A DNA stretch of 64,000 nucleotides, taken from NCBI RefSeq assembly GCF_049340185.1, contig NZ_JBMPPC010000003.1, forward strand, positions 186,001-250,000. Direction: 5' to 3'. Positions 43,468-51,880 of the stretch are shown here, piece by piece. Below the pieces are notes generated by a model. It made no database searches and was not told the origin of the DNA. It saw nothing but the letters and a program-made list of their open reading frames with translations. A program made the position numbers and the translations under genes. Numbering within the stretch: position 1 is the stretch's first letter; every line of letters starts with the position of its first letter. The stretch is from Undibacterium sp049340185. GTDB taxonomy: Bacteria > Pseudomonadota > Gammaproteobacteria > Burkholderiales > Burkholderiaceae_D.

Positions 43468-44058
43468 ATGAACGATCCTATCCCTTTACTCGGCTTCAGT
43501 ACGACGCTCCTGGAGCTAATTTCTTTTATCCTTGCAGTGCTGACTGTTGCATTAAATATCCGTCAAATCCACTGGGCATGGTTCTTTTCCATCGTCTCCT
43601 CCGCTTTGTACGGCATTGTATTTTTTGATGCCAAGCTGTATGGCGATATGAGCTTGCAACTGGTATTTGTACTGGTGTCGATCTGGGGATGGGCGCAATG
43701 GTTGCAGAAAGGCGATGCAGGCGGCAGCGTGCTGCAGGTTTCGCGATTGACAACAGCGCAACGGAGCGTATCGGTCATCGGCTGGCTAGCAGGATTTGTC
43801 GTGTTGTCGGTATTTTTAAAAAGTTATACGGACACGGATGTGGCGTACGCCGATGGTTTTTTGACGGCGGGTAGTTTGCTGGGACAACTTTTACTCTCCC
43901 GTAAAAAATGGGAAAACTGGCATGTCTGGATTATTGTTGATGTTTTATACGTCGGCCTGTATGTCTATAAAGGACTGATGCTGACGGCTATTTTGTATGC
44001 CATTTTTGTTCTGATGGCGATCATAGGCCTGCGTGCCTGGAGTAAAAGCGATGTCTGA
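43468..44058 (+). CDS. PnuC-family vitamin transporter (nicotinamide riboside or thiamin)
   Basis: 196 residues from the ATG at 43468 (MNDPIPLLG). A longer frame adds 16 unrelated residues. Seven membrane segments. The family signature is VFVLVSIWGWAQWLQ in the middle and the late block KWENWHVWIIVDVLYVGLY with KGLMLTAILYAIF. PnuC proteins move nicotinamide riboside and PnuT relatives move thiamin, each by facilitated diffusion trapped by phosphorylation. The kinase gene overlaps its end, as expected. No TPP aptamer precedes it, but one precedes the nearby receptor gene. Confidence 0.88.
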   Translation: MNDPIPLLGFSTTLLELISFILAVLTVALNIRQIHWAWFFSIVSSALYGIVFFDAKLYGDMSLQLVFVLVSIWGWAQWLQKGDAGGSVLQVSRLTTAQRSVSVIGWLAGFVVLSVFLKSYTDTDVAYADGFLTAGSLLGQLLLSRKKWENWHVWIIVDVLYVGLYVYKGLMLTAILYAIFVLMAIIGLRAWSKSDV

Positions 44059-44587
44059 ATCAACTGTAGCCGTGCACCGTATGGCGATTCTCGGAGCAGA
44101 GTCTTCAGGTAAATCTTTGTTGGCAGAGGCGCTGGCAAGACGCTATCAAAGTGTTTGGGTGCCCGAATACCTGCGTGAGTTTGTCGATACCCATCAGCGC
44201 GTGCCGACAGAAGCAGAGCAAATCCTGATTGCGCGTACTCAGGTTGAGCGTGAGCTTGCGTTATTCGCGGAGGCAAAAGACTGGTTATTTTGCGATACGT
44301 CTCCGCTCATGACGGCGCTGTATAGTCGTCATTATTTCGGCAGGGTAGATACAGAATTGGAGGCCCTCGAAAAGCAACACCATTATGATTTTATCGTGGT
44401 CACGGCGCCTGATTTTCCATGGACACCAGATGGCTTGCAACGCGAGTCGCCTGCTGTGCGTCAGCAGATACACGAGCAATTGCTGGATTTGCTGGATGAG
44501 CGGGAAATTCCCTTTTTGATGGTCACTGGTAGCTTGCCGGACAGAGTAGAGCAGGTAGATTTTGCCCTATCTTTTTTACTGAGCTAG
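44051..44587 (+). CDS. NadR-type nucleoside kinase (AAA family ATPase)
   Basis: 178 residues from the ATG at 44051, overlapping the transporter stop by eight bases. It matches the ribosylnicotinamide-kinase domain of NadR but has no adenylyltransferase domain: Walker A ILGAESSGKSLLAEALA, VPEYLREFV, LFCDTSPLMT and DFPWTPDGLQR. It should phosphorylate the vitamin imported by the coupled PnuC protein, nicotinamide riboside by family, thiamin being the alternative suggested by the locus. Confidence 0.85.
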   Translation: MSESTVAVHRMAILGAESSGKSLLAEALARRYQSVWVPEYLREFVDTHQRVPTEAEQILIARTQVERELALFAEAKDWLFCDTSPLMTALYSRHYFGRVDTELEALEKQHHYDFIVVTAPDFPWTPDGLQRESPAVRQQIHEQLLDLLDEREIPFLMVTGSLPDRVEQVDFALSFLLS

Positions 44588-44679
44588 TCAGCTGAGATGG
44601 ATGGTTTCATACAACAGCGATCAACTCAGCAAGTTTGGTCAGGTCTTTAGTAGAGAGGGACAGTAATCTTCTGATCATC

Positions 44680-44685
44680 AGGAGG
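44680..44685 (+). promoter_or_regulatory. strong ribosome-binding site deciding the AraC start
   Basis: A perfect AGGAGG lies nine bases before the ATG at 44695. This makes 44695 the start rather than the in-frame GTG at 44635, which would add 20 residues without family character. Confidence 0.85.
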
Positions 44686-44694
44686 TACATATTA

Positions 44695-45591
44695 ATGAAC
44701 GTGATGAACAAGGCTGCTGAGACAAAATATTTATCGCGATTTCGTCAGGTGTTTGATTATATTGATCAGCATCTGGATGAAGATTTGTCCATCGAAATAT
44801 TGAGTGCGGTTGCTGTATTTTCTCAGTATCATTTCCACAGACAATTTTCAGAAATATTTGGCATCAGCGTACATAAATATGTGCAGCTGGTTCGTCTGAA
44901 ACGCGCGACTCATACGTTGGCTTTTCGGGATCACGGGCGCATCATTGATCTGGCTCTGGCGTGCGGATATGAGGGGCCGGAGGCTTTTTCTCGTGCTTTC
45001 AAAAAGATGCTGGGGCAATCACCCTCTGCCTTTAAAGACGATCCGCTGTGGACTTCCTGGCACTCAAGCTATCAAGCAGTTCACACTATAAGGATCAAGC
45101 ATATGCAACCCGAACATACTATAGAGCGCGTCCAGATTCTCGATGTAGCGCCAATCAAAATCGCGGTACTGGAACATCATGGCGCACCAGATCGTATCAG
45201 CCATTCTATACGGCAGTTTATAGACTGGCGCAGGCAGCATCGCTTACCACCTGGCGTGAGTGCGACATTCAATATTTTTTATTCAGATCCACACCAGACG
45301 CATCCCGCCGATTACCGGCTCGATCTGTGTGCCGCAGTGAAGTATGAGATTGCAGAAGATAATGAGTTTGGTATTGTGAACAAGACGATACCGGGCGGTC
45401 GCTGCGCGGTATTACGGCATATTGGTTCTGATGATAATCTGGAGCAGACGATCCGGTTTATTTATGCAGAATGGTTACCTCAGAGCGGAGAGGAGTTAAG
45501 AGATTTTCCCCTCTATGTTCAGCGAGTCAAATTTTTCCCTGATGTAGCCGAACATGAGGCGATCATTGATGTTTTCCTCCCCATTCAATAG
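44695..45591 (+). CDS. AraC-family regulator with GyrI-like effector domain
   Basis: 298 residues. The N-terminal AraC DNA-binding domain comes first: DEDLSIEILSAVAVFSQYHFHRQF, GISVHKYVQLVRLKRA, ACGYEGPEAFSRAFKKMLGQSPSAF (in part). A GyrI/SbmC-like small-molecule-binding domain occupies about residues 145-298 (IKIAVLEHHGAPDRI, IPGGRCAVLRHIG, FPLYVQRVKFFPD). This order is that of Rob and its relatives. The effector is unknown. It converges with the TPP-controlled receptor gene, and a long palindrome at the junction overlaps its last codons. Confidence 0.92.
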   Translation: MNVMNKAAETKYLSRFRQVFDYIDQHLDEDLSIEILSAVAVFSQYHFHRQFSEIFGISVHKYVQLVRLKRATHTLAFRDHGRIIDLALACGYEGPEAFSRAFKKMLGQSPSAFKDDPLWTSWHSSYQAVHTIRIKHMQPEHTIERVQILDVAPIKIAVLEHHGAPDRISHSIRQFIDWRRQHRLPPGVSATFNIFYSDPHQTHPADYRLDLCAAVKYEIAEDNEFGIVNKTIPGGRCAVLRHIGSDDNLEQTIRFIYAEWLPQSGEELRDFPLYVQRVKFFPDVAEHEAIIDVFLPIQ

Positions 45592-45620
45592 AGCGCGTGA
45601 GCGCATTGAATGGGGGGAGG
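45576..45620. terminator. long palindrome between convergent genes
   Basis: CCTCCCCATTCAAT (45576-45589) pairs with ATTGAATGGGG..GGAGG (45605-45620), with a smaller GCGC hairpin inside the loop. It overlaps the last codons of the AraC gene and lies ten bases before the receptor stop. It probably serves as a shared transcript end, although no T run follows on either strand. Confidence 0.5.
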
Positions 45621-45629
45621 TGATACTGA

Positions 45630-47759
45630 TTAGAAATCAAACTGAGCAGAGACTTTGACTACTCTAGGTGCACCTGGGAACAGATAGCCTCCCAATGATT
45701 GGGTGACATCGCGCCAGTAGAATTTATCAGTCACGTTATCAATGTTTATGCGCAATGTCGTGATAACACCGGCTACTCTGGTGTTGTAGCGTGCCCCTAG
45801 GTTGAATACACTATATCCGGGCACCATCACGCTATTATCCGGCTGAAATGCTTTATTTCCTGCGTAATTCCAGCTTCCGTTCACACTTAGTCCGGGTAAA
45901 TCAGCGACCATATAATCGAGGTACACAACAGACTTTAGTGCGGGGACATTGGTGACACGTTGATCGTCAAGACCGCTGACGCCAGTACCGGATTGACGCG
46001 CATCGAGCGCCGTGAGGCTGACGCCGGATGATAATGCCGGTATCAGGCGAGCCTGGAGTGTTAATTCCAGTCCCTTGTGTATGGCGGTGCCATTGCTCAC
46101 ATAAACATTGCCGGTGTTCGTGTATTCGAGTGGTTTCTTGATGCGGAAGACTGCGGCGCTGATGCTGAAATCACGGGTCAGATCGGCTTTGATACCGACT
46201 TCGACTTGTTTAGATGTAGCCGGATTCAACATTTGGTTTTCATTGACTGTGCCAAATGGAGCGATGCCGCCATGTTCCAGACCTTCGCTGAAAGATCCGT
46301 AGATACTGATCGTGGATTGCGGTTTAAATACCAATGCCAGACTCGGTAACTCATAGCTGCGATCATAGCCGGGATTGTCAGCCTGGTGACGCTGGATAGC
46401 GACGTGACGCAGGCCTGCATGGAGCTTCCACGCATCGTTGATATCAATAATGTCTTGCGCAAATAAGGACCATTCTTTATCCGTTCTGCGCACCGATACC
46501 GGTCCGGTCACATTGCTGGATGGCGGTACGACGACGGGATGAAATACATTACTGGCACCTGCATAGTCATAGACGTAATCACCAAAGCGATCGCGTCTCT
46601 GGAAGCTTGAAAAACCCAGGGCAAGATGATGCAGTACAGCGCCGGTCGTCAATTTACCGTTCAGTATCGCTTGTGTGGCAACCGGTGATTTCGATTCATT
46701 CACGCTCTGGTAGTCGTACACATCATAGTCACCGTTTGCGCAATAGCCAGGATAGAGGTTGGCAGCAGAGCAGCCATACGGAAATGCGGTGTAATCATCA
46801 CGTTTGAAATCATGACGGTTCGCAGAAAAGCTCGCACGCCAGTCGTCATTGAACTGATACTCAAAACGCAAGCCGATATTGCTGCTCCGTGTAAATACGG
46901 GTTTTGCCCAGGGCTGGTCGTTGAGCATCGTATCAGGATTAATCCCGCGCGGTAGGTCGGTGCCGTTAAATAGCTGATAGCCAGGAACTGTGAGTTGCGA
47001 TTTGCGCTGGTAGTCGAGATCGAGTTGAAGCAGCGCTTTAGATGTGATGTGCCAGTCAAATGCACCTGAGATGAATTGACGATCACCATCTGCACCATTG
47101 ACGTAAGAGCGGATTTTTTCTGCAGCGGCATTGATGCGGTAACCAAATTGTCCGTCGTCCGACTGACCACCCAGATCCACTGTGCCATATAAGGTACCGC
47201 GTTCACTAGCCTCGACGGTGACTGAATGTAATGGCGTCACAGTAGGGCGCTTTATGACGTAATTAATAATGCCACCTGGCGTAGCGAAGCCTGCCTGGAA
47301 ACCCGCTAAACCTTTAAGAATTTCGATGCGCTCTTTATTTTCTAGCGGAATCGAGGCATCACCCGGGATCGCCAGCCCGTCTTTACGGTAGCTGCTGGTG
47401 TTATCAAGAGCAAAGCCGCGAATCGAAAATTGCTCTGCATAACCAACAGCGTTATACGCATCATTGACACTCGCATCAAACTTCATTGCATCTGTGCTGC
47501 TGCGGATACGTAAGTCTTGGATTTGCTGCTGAGAGAATACGGTAACCGCGACTGGTGTGTCCTGCAGCGGTGCATCGACAAATCCTGCAACCGTATTAGT
47601 AAGCGGTTTTTCTTTCAACTGTTTATTGGCGCTGATAACGACCTCAGGCAATACTCTGTCGTTGCTTTGCGCATAGGCTGAGGGTATGGAGATACAGGTC
47701 TGCGCGATTGCTGATGCAATTAGTGTCAGGCGCAGGGAAGGTGATGTTAATTTTTGCAT
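45630..47759 (-). CDS. TonB-dependent receptor under TPP riboswitch control, predicted thiamin-related uptake
   Basis: 709 residues with a signal peptide ending SIPSAYAQ. The plug is of the ferrichrome/siderophore type (LPEVVISANKQLKEKPL, VAVTVFSQQQIQDLR, FSIRGFALDN) and the barrel ends GAPRVVKVSAQFDF. Sequence alone would give siderophore receptor, but the gene is preceded by a TPP riboswitch at 47821-47932. The likely cargo is therefore thiamin, a thiamin phosphate or a precursor. It sits opposite the AraC, kinase and PnuC genes. Confidence 0.88.
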   Translation of the reverse strand: MQKLTSPSLRLTLIASAIAQTCISIPSAYAQSNDRVLPEVVISANKQLKEKPLTNTVAGFVDAPLQDTPVAVTVFSQQQIQDLRIRSSTDAMKFDASVNDAYNAVGYAEQFSIRGFALDNTSSYRKDGLAIPGDASIPLENKERIEILKGLAGFQAGFATPGGIINYVIKRPTVTPLHSVTVEASERGTLYGTVDLGGQSDDGQFGYRINAAAEKIRSYVNGADGDRQFISGAFDWHITSKALLQLDLDYQRKSQLTVPGYQLFNGTDLPRGINPDTMLNDQPWAKPVFTRSSNIGLRFEYQFNDDWRASFSANRHDFKRDDYTAFPYGCSAANLYPGYCANGDYDVYDYQSVNESKSPVATQAILNGKLTTGAVLHHLALGFSSFQRRDRFGDYVYDYAGASNVFHPVVVPPSSNVTGPVSVRRTDKEWSLFAQDIIDINDAWKLHAGLRHVAIQRHQADNPGYDRSYELPSLALVFKPQSTISIYGSFSEGLEHGGIAPFGTVNENQMLNPATSKQVEVGIKADLTRDFSISAAVFRIKKPLEYTNTGNVYVSNGTAIHKGLELTLQARLIPALSSGVSLTALDARQSGTGVSGLDDQRVTNVPALKSVVYLDYMVADLPGLSVNGSWNYAGNKAFQPDNSVMVPGYSVFNLGARYNTRVAGVITTLRINIDNVTDKFYWRDVTQSLGGYLFPGAPRVVKVSAQFDF

Positions 47760-47760
47760 A

Positions 47761-47797
47761 GTTTGCTCTTTTTTGCGAAGTCAGCGCAGGAGCAAAC
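47761..47797 (-). promoter_or_regulatory. candidate start-sequestering hairpin between TPP aptamer and receptor
   Basis: On the minus strand GTTTGCTC and GAGCAAAC (47790-47797 and 47761-47768 on the plus strand) form an 8-bp perfect stem. It ends one base before the ATG and encloses the only ribosome-site-like purines (AAAAAAGAG). It fits a translational off state. Confidence 0.5.
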
Positions 47798-47820
47798 AAA
47801 GAGACGGAAGGAGACTTTGC

Positions 47821-47932
47821 GCTTCCCTACGCTGGCATTATCCAGATCAGGTTCAAGGGTATTTCTCACCTGCAAGGGACGATATGAGCATGTCATTGTC
47901 GTCAAGCAGGACCCCTAGCGAGGTCACCATTT
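47821..47932 (-). promoter_or_regulatory. TPP (THI-box) riboswitch
   Basis: Read on the minus strand, the landmarks are in order: GCTAGGGGTCC, a variable P3 arm (CCTGCTTGACG...CCTTGCAGG), GTGAGAAATACCC, then TTGAACCTGATCTGGATAATG and CCAGCGTAGGGAAG (each quoted in part). The 3' block is an almost exact THI box. The usual CTGAGA reads GTGAGA here. It precedes the receptor ATG by about 60 bases. Confidence 0.95.
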
Positions 47933-48033
47933 TACTACGAATCCCGATAGTCGCCGGATTCAGGCACCGGCCAGCATGCTGATTCCAGTTTTTTGCGCAC
48001 TTTGAGGTGTGCAATCCAGATAGCAGGCGGCTG

Positions 48034-48912
48034 TCAGGCGGGTTGTCGTTTGAAGGTATGACGTAATCCTTCGATGGAATACACGACCAAGGCAGTCCAG
48101 ATCACAATAAAGCCAATTAATCTGTCACCGCTGAACGGTTCATGATAAAGATAGACGCCGAGCACCAATTGAATTGACGGCGCGATGTACTGCAATAAAC
48201 CCAGAGTTGCCATCGGTATGCGGCGTGCACCAGCAGCAAACATCAGGAGAGGAATCGCCGTAATTGGCCCTGCGGCCAGTAATAAGGATTGAGTGCTTGT
48301 TGTACCACTGATAAAAGCGTTATGCCCTTGCAGGGTCAGGTAGCTAAGATAAGCAAATGCAAACGGAAATAGAATAAAAGTTTCCAGAGATAATCCCTCT
48401 AGCGCGCCTAGCGCAGCGGTCTTGCGCAATAAGCCATAAATACCAAAACTGATTGCCAGAGACAAACCGATAACCGGTGGATGCCCTGCCTGCACCGTCA
48501 GCCAGATGACGCCGCAGGCAGCGAGTGCAACGGCGACCCATTGACCTATACGAAGCCGCTCACGCAGCAGTACAAAGCCGAGTAAGACATTCACTAAAGG
48601 TGTCATGAAATACCCGAGGCTGGCATCGACGACTCTGTCGTTATTGATTGCCCATATGTAGATAAGCCAGTTCACGGAGAGCAGTAATGCACTTGCCGCA
48701 AATCCTGCAATCAGTTTTGGCTGGCTCAATAAATTGTTGAGCCATGACCATTGTTTGCGAATTGCCAGTACCGTGACGAGAAATACTAAAGACCATAGCA
48801 TCCGGTGCAATAGGATTTCCATTGCAGGAACGCCATGTAACGATTTGAAATAAACCGGAAATAAGCCCCAGACGATATAAGCGGATGCTGCTAAGAGTAT
48901 GCCTTTACGCAT
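48034..48912 (-). CDS. rarD: EamA-family transporter RarD
   Basis: 292 residues from the ATG at 48912. The longer frame adds 48 residues without membrane or family character. About ten membrane helices. RarD signatures: MRKGILLAASAYIVWGLFPVYFK (in part SAYIVWGLFPVYFK), EILLHRMLWSLVF, NWLIYIWAINNDRVVDASLGYF and PLLMFAAGARRIPM, with LQYIAPSIQLVLGV. RarD relatives are drug/metabolite-type exporters, and the first member was linked to chloramphenicol sensitivity. Substrate unknown. It is separated from the TPP riboswitch by about 100 bases and runs in the same direction. Confidence 0.92.
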   Translation of the reverse strand: MRKGILLAASAYIVWGLFPVYFKSLHGVPAMEILLHRMLWSLVFLVTVLAIRKQWSWLNNLLSQPKLIAGFAASALLLSVNWLIYIWAINNDRVVDASLGYFMTPLVNVLLGFVLLRERLRIGQWVAVALAACGVIWLTVQAGHPPVIGLSLAISFGIYGLLRKTAALGALEGLSLETFILFPFAFAYLSYLTLQGHNAFISGTTSTQSLLLAAGPITAIPLLMFAAGARRIPMATLGLLQYIAPSIQLVLGVYLYHEPFSGDRLIGFIVIWTALVVYSIEGLRHTFKRQPA

Positions 48913-49178
48913 GAATGTACGATCAAGAGAAGAGATTGCAGTGTCGAAAACCAGAAGGCAGAGCGCTGCAGTATCCAATTCTATGGACAATTGCGATGAC
49001 GCCGAAGAGTTGACATTATCGCAGCAATTCGGGGAGTGTGTCCTGATCTCAGCCAATTCAGCGGTCTACCCTTGCGTTTACTCGCTTTGTCCCAAATTGG
49101 AAGGTAGTTAAAAATCACTATGTTGGTGAATCGCTGCTGCCGGATCCTTTATGGCACTGCGCTATCAGGAGTCCTGTT

Positions 49179-50000
49179 ATGAATGCCTTACCTTTAATCC
49201 TTTTCCTGGCGTTGCTGGCTATTGCCATATTAGCCGCAGTATATTTGCCTGCGTATTTGTTAAAGCGTGCAATACAGCAGCCATTTCCATCCCATTACGC
49301 GAAGATTTTACGTAAAAATATCCCGGTGTATTCGCGTATGCCGGCTGATATCCAATTGCAATTGAAGCGACTGATTAAGCAATTTTTATATCAGAAAAAA
49401 TTTATTGCCTGTGATGGCTTGCAAATGTCGGACGAGATTAAAGTTACGATAGCGGGCAGGGCGTGCATGCTGCTGCTTAATCGCACGACGGCAGTCTATC
49501 CGGCATTAAAAACAGTACTGGTTTATCCTAGTCCGTTTGTCGTACCTCGACTCGAAACGGGTATTGGTGGTGTGGTCACCCATGCGCACCAAAGCTTATC
49601 GGGAGAGTCGTGGAGTGATGGACGCGTGATTGTGGCGTGGGATCATGTACAGCGTCGCGGAGGTGAGCAGGCCGAAGGTCACGATGTCGTACTGCATGAA
49701 TTTGCACATCAGCTCGATAGCGAGACAGGGGTAACGAATGGGGCTCCTGCTCTGGGCAGCAAGGCTAAATATCAGCGATGGTCAAGAATTTTGTCTGAAG
49801 AATTTGCTGCTTTACAGCAGGTGCTTGCGTTGGGTGAGGATACGGTGATTGATCCCTATGGTGCAACTAATCCAGCCGAATTTTTTGCGGTCGTTACGGA
49901 AACATTTTTTGAAAAGCCTTGGGCCATGGCACGTCGGCATACGGCTTTATTTGAACAGTTCAGGGCGTATTATCAGGTTGATCCGCGCGACTGGAGTTAA
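49179..50000 (+). CDS. MtfA-like zinc-dependent peptidase (M90 family)
   Basis: 273 residues with an N-terminal membrane helix (LILFLALLAIAILAAVYLPAYLL, in part). The zinc motif is DVVLHEFAHQLDSETG near residue 170, and ATNPAEFFAVVTETFFEKP near 230 supplies the third ligand glutamate. MtfA in E. coli interacts with the glucose regulator Mlc and has aminopeptidase activity. The membrane anchor here is typical of many betaproteobacterial homologues. Confidence 0.9.
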   Translation: MNALPLILFLALLAIAILAAVYLPAYLLKRAIQQPFPSHYAKILRKNIPVYSRMPADIQLQLKRLIKQFLYQKKFIACDGLQMSDEIKVTIAGRACMLLLNRTTAVYPALKTVLVYPSPFVVPRLETGIGGVVTHAHQSLSGESWSDGRVIVAWDHVQRRGGEQAEGHDVVLHEFAHQLDSETGVTNGAPALGSKAKYQRWSRILSEEFAALQQVLALGEDTVIDPYGATNPAEFFAVVTETFFEKPWAMARRHTALFEQFRAYYQVDPRDWS

Positions 50001-50095
50001 GTGCGTGTGATGAAGTTTGTGTCGACGCATATCTCCGCTTTGCATGCTGTTCACTTAACAGGAGTGCCGGTGAGCAGAGAGTTTGCAGCAGAAAT

Positions 50096-50989
50096 TTATT
50101 TTGCTCGGGCCGTCGCCAGATGTTTGCAGAGCATTTCGGTGCCATCCAGAATGCGCGGACCTGAGCGATTCAGCCAGTCGCCTTTGACTGTAAATAAATG
50201 CTCCTTCTTGATGGCGGTCATATTGCTAAATTGACGCCAGTCTGCAAACACATCCTGCTTGTCGCTACTACCGGTAATGATGACATCGGGATTCGCAACC
50301 AGTACAGCCTCAGCAGTGACGGTAGGACTGATTTCTTTGAGTGAGCCAAAAATATTTTGTCCTCCGCATAAGCGGATTGCTGCCGACACCATATGCTGAT
50401 CATTGAGTGTCATCAGCGGCTTTCGGGCGATCTGGTAAAACACACTGACGGGTTTTTGTTTGTCCGTGAGCAGATAAGTTTGACGTAGTTTTTCCAGTCT
50501 ATTTCTAAATTTTTCTGCTGCGTTTTTTCCGGTTTCTGCATTACCTGTCAGGATTGCCAGACGTTCTATCGAGCTGGCGATATCTTCATAATGATGTGGT
50601 TCGCTTTCAAATACCGGTATGGCGGTGTCACGTAGTTTATTTGCTAGCGTCTTTGCGTTGCCAGTGCCCCATATCACGATCAGGTCAGGCTTTAAGGCAA
50701 TGATACGTTCCAGATCGAGTGCAAATACATTGCCGATAGGCGCAATCTTTTTTGCGGCCTCCGGATAGTCGCTGTAGTCACTGACGCCGACTATTAATGC
50801 GCCTGCACCTGCTTCAAATAGTAATTCTGTTGTGTGTGGCGCCAGACTGATGATGCGTTGAGCTGGTTTGGTCAGCGTAATTTTGCGTTGAGCATCATCC
50901 GTTACACTTACTGCGGCATGGCTGAGCTGTGCGGTCAGCAATACTGTAAATACAGCGATTTTGCAGAGGCTCCAGTTTGCTCTGGACAT
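50096..50989 (-). CDS. second BtuF-like cobalamin-type periplasmic binding protein
   Basis: 297 residues with a signal peptide (ending LSHAAVS). Collinear with the BtuF protein at 33284: AVSVTDDAQRKITLTKPAQRI, SLAPHTTELLFEAGAG, YSDYPEAAKKIAPIG, LDLERIIALKPDLIVIW, RLCGGQNIFG and RSGPRILDG correspond segment by segment. It lies outside the cobalamin cluster, with its start sharing one base with the panC stop. No permease or ATPase gene is adjacent, so it may work with BtuCD from the main cluster. Confidence 0.88.
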   Translation of the reverse strand: MSRANWSLCKIAVFTVLLTAQLSHAAVSVTDDAQRKITLTKPAQRIISLAPHTTELLFEAGAGALIVGVSDYSDYPEAAKKIAPIGNVFALDLERIIALKPDLIVIWGTGNAKTLANKLRDTAIPVFESEPHHYEDIASSIERLAILTGNAETGKNAAEKFRNRLEKLRQTYLLTDKQKPVSVFYQIARKPLMTLNDQHMVSAAIRLCGGQNIFGSLKEISPTVTAEAVLVANPDVIITGSSDKQDVFADWRQFSNMTAIKKEHLFTVKGDWLNRSGPRILDGTEMLCKHLATARAK

Positions 50990-51828
50990 CAGACTTCCAG
51001 ATTATCAATTAAGCGCGTGTTGCCCAGTTTAGCGGCAGCTATGACGACTAATTCGGCTTTTTGTGCAATGTCACCTGCAGATGGGGGTTGTAAGTCGGCA
51101 CGTTTACGCACAGAGATGTAATCAGGTTTCCAGTGGCGATTCGCCAGTTTTGCCATTGCTTGTTTCTCTAGTTCAAAAATATCTAGGTGACCCGCACGGA
51201 TTTCCTGAGCAACCTCATTTAGCGTTTGATACAAAACCGGTGCTTCGGCACGTTCTGGTTCTGATAGATAACCATTGCGTGAAGATAGTGCGAGGCCATC
51301 TTCGGCACGCCAGGTTTCGGCAGCGATGATTTCTGTCGGTAATGCAAATTGCTTCGCCATATTGCGGATGATCATCAATTGCTGATAATCTTTTTTACCG
51401 AAAACGGCAACACGCGGCTGTACACAAGAAAATAGTTTCAGAACGACCGTGGTTACACCGGTAAAAAAGCCCGGACGGAATTCGCCCTCAAGAATATTGC
51501 CCAAGTCGTCTGGCGGACGCACGCGATATTCTTGCGGCTCTGGATACAAATCTCTTTCAGTAGGCGCGAATAAAACATAGACCCCTTCTTTTTCCAGCTT
51601 TTCTACGTCAGCTTGAAATGTTCTGGGGTATTTATCAAAATCTTCGTTTGGACCAAATTGCAAACGATTTACAAAAATAGAGGCTACAACCGGATCACCA
51701 TGTTTTTTCGCCAGGCGCATCAGTGACAAATGACCTTCGTGCAAATTGCCCATCGTCGGAACGAAAGCAGTACGTAATTGGCCGCGCAGCTGATCGCGTA
51801 ATTCTTCAATGGAGGAGATGATTTTCAT
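50989..51828 (-). CDS. panC: pantothenate synthetase PanC
   Basis: 279 residues. It joins pantoate and beta-alanine with ATP to make pantothenate. The adenylate-forming HIGH motif region is FVPTMGNLHEGHLSLM at 22-37. FVNRLQFGPNEDFDKYPR, FFTGVTTVVLKLF, VFGKKDYQQLMIIRNM and LALSSRNGYLS are all present. panB is not in the window. It lies downstream of scpA, a common betaproteobacterial order. Confidence 0.96.
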   Translation of the reverse strand: MKIISSIEELRDQLRGQLRTAFVPTMGNLHEGHLSLMRLAKKHGDPVVASIFVNRLQFGPNEDFDKYPRTFQADVEKLEKEGVYVLFAPTERDLYPEPQEYRVRPPDDLGNILEGEFRPGFFTGVTTVVLKLFSCVQPRVAVFGKKDYQQLMIIRNMAKQFALPTEIIAAETWRAEDGLALSSRNGYLSEPERAEAPVLYQTLNEVAQEIRAGHLDIFELEKQAMAKLANRHWKPDYISVRKRADLQPPSAGDIAQKAELVVIAAAKLGNTRLIDNLEV

Positions 51829-51880
51829 TGGATGAAGATGTGTATGAGGTGTGAGATGTCTGGATTCTTACCCGTGCTGA

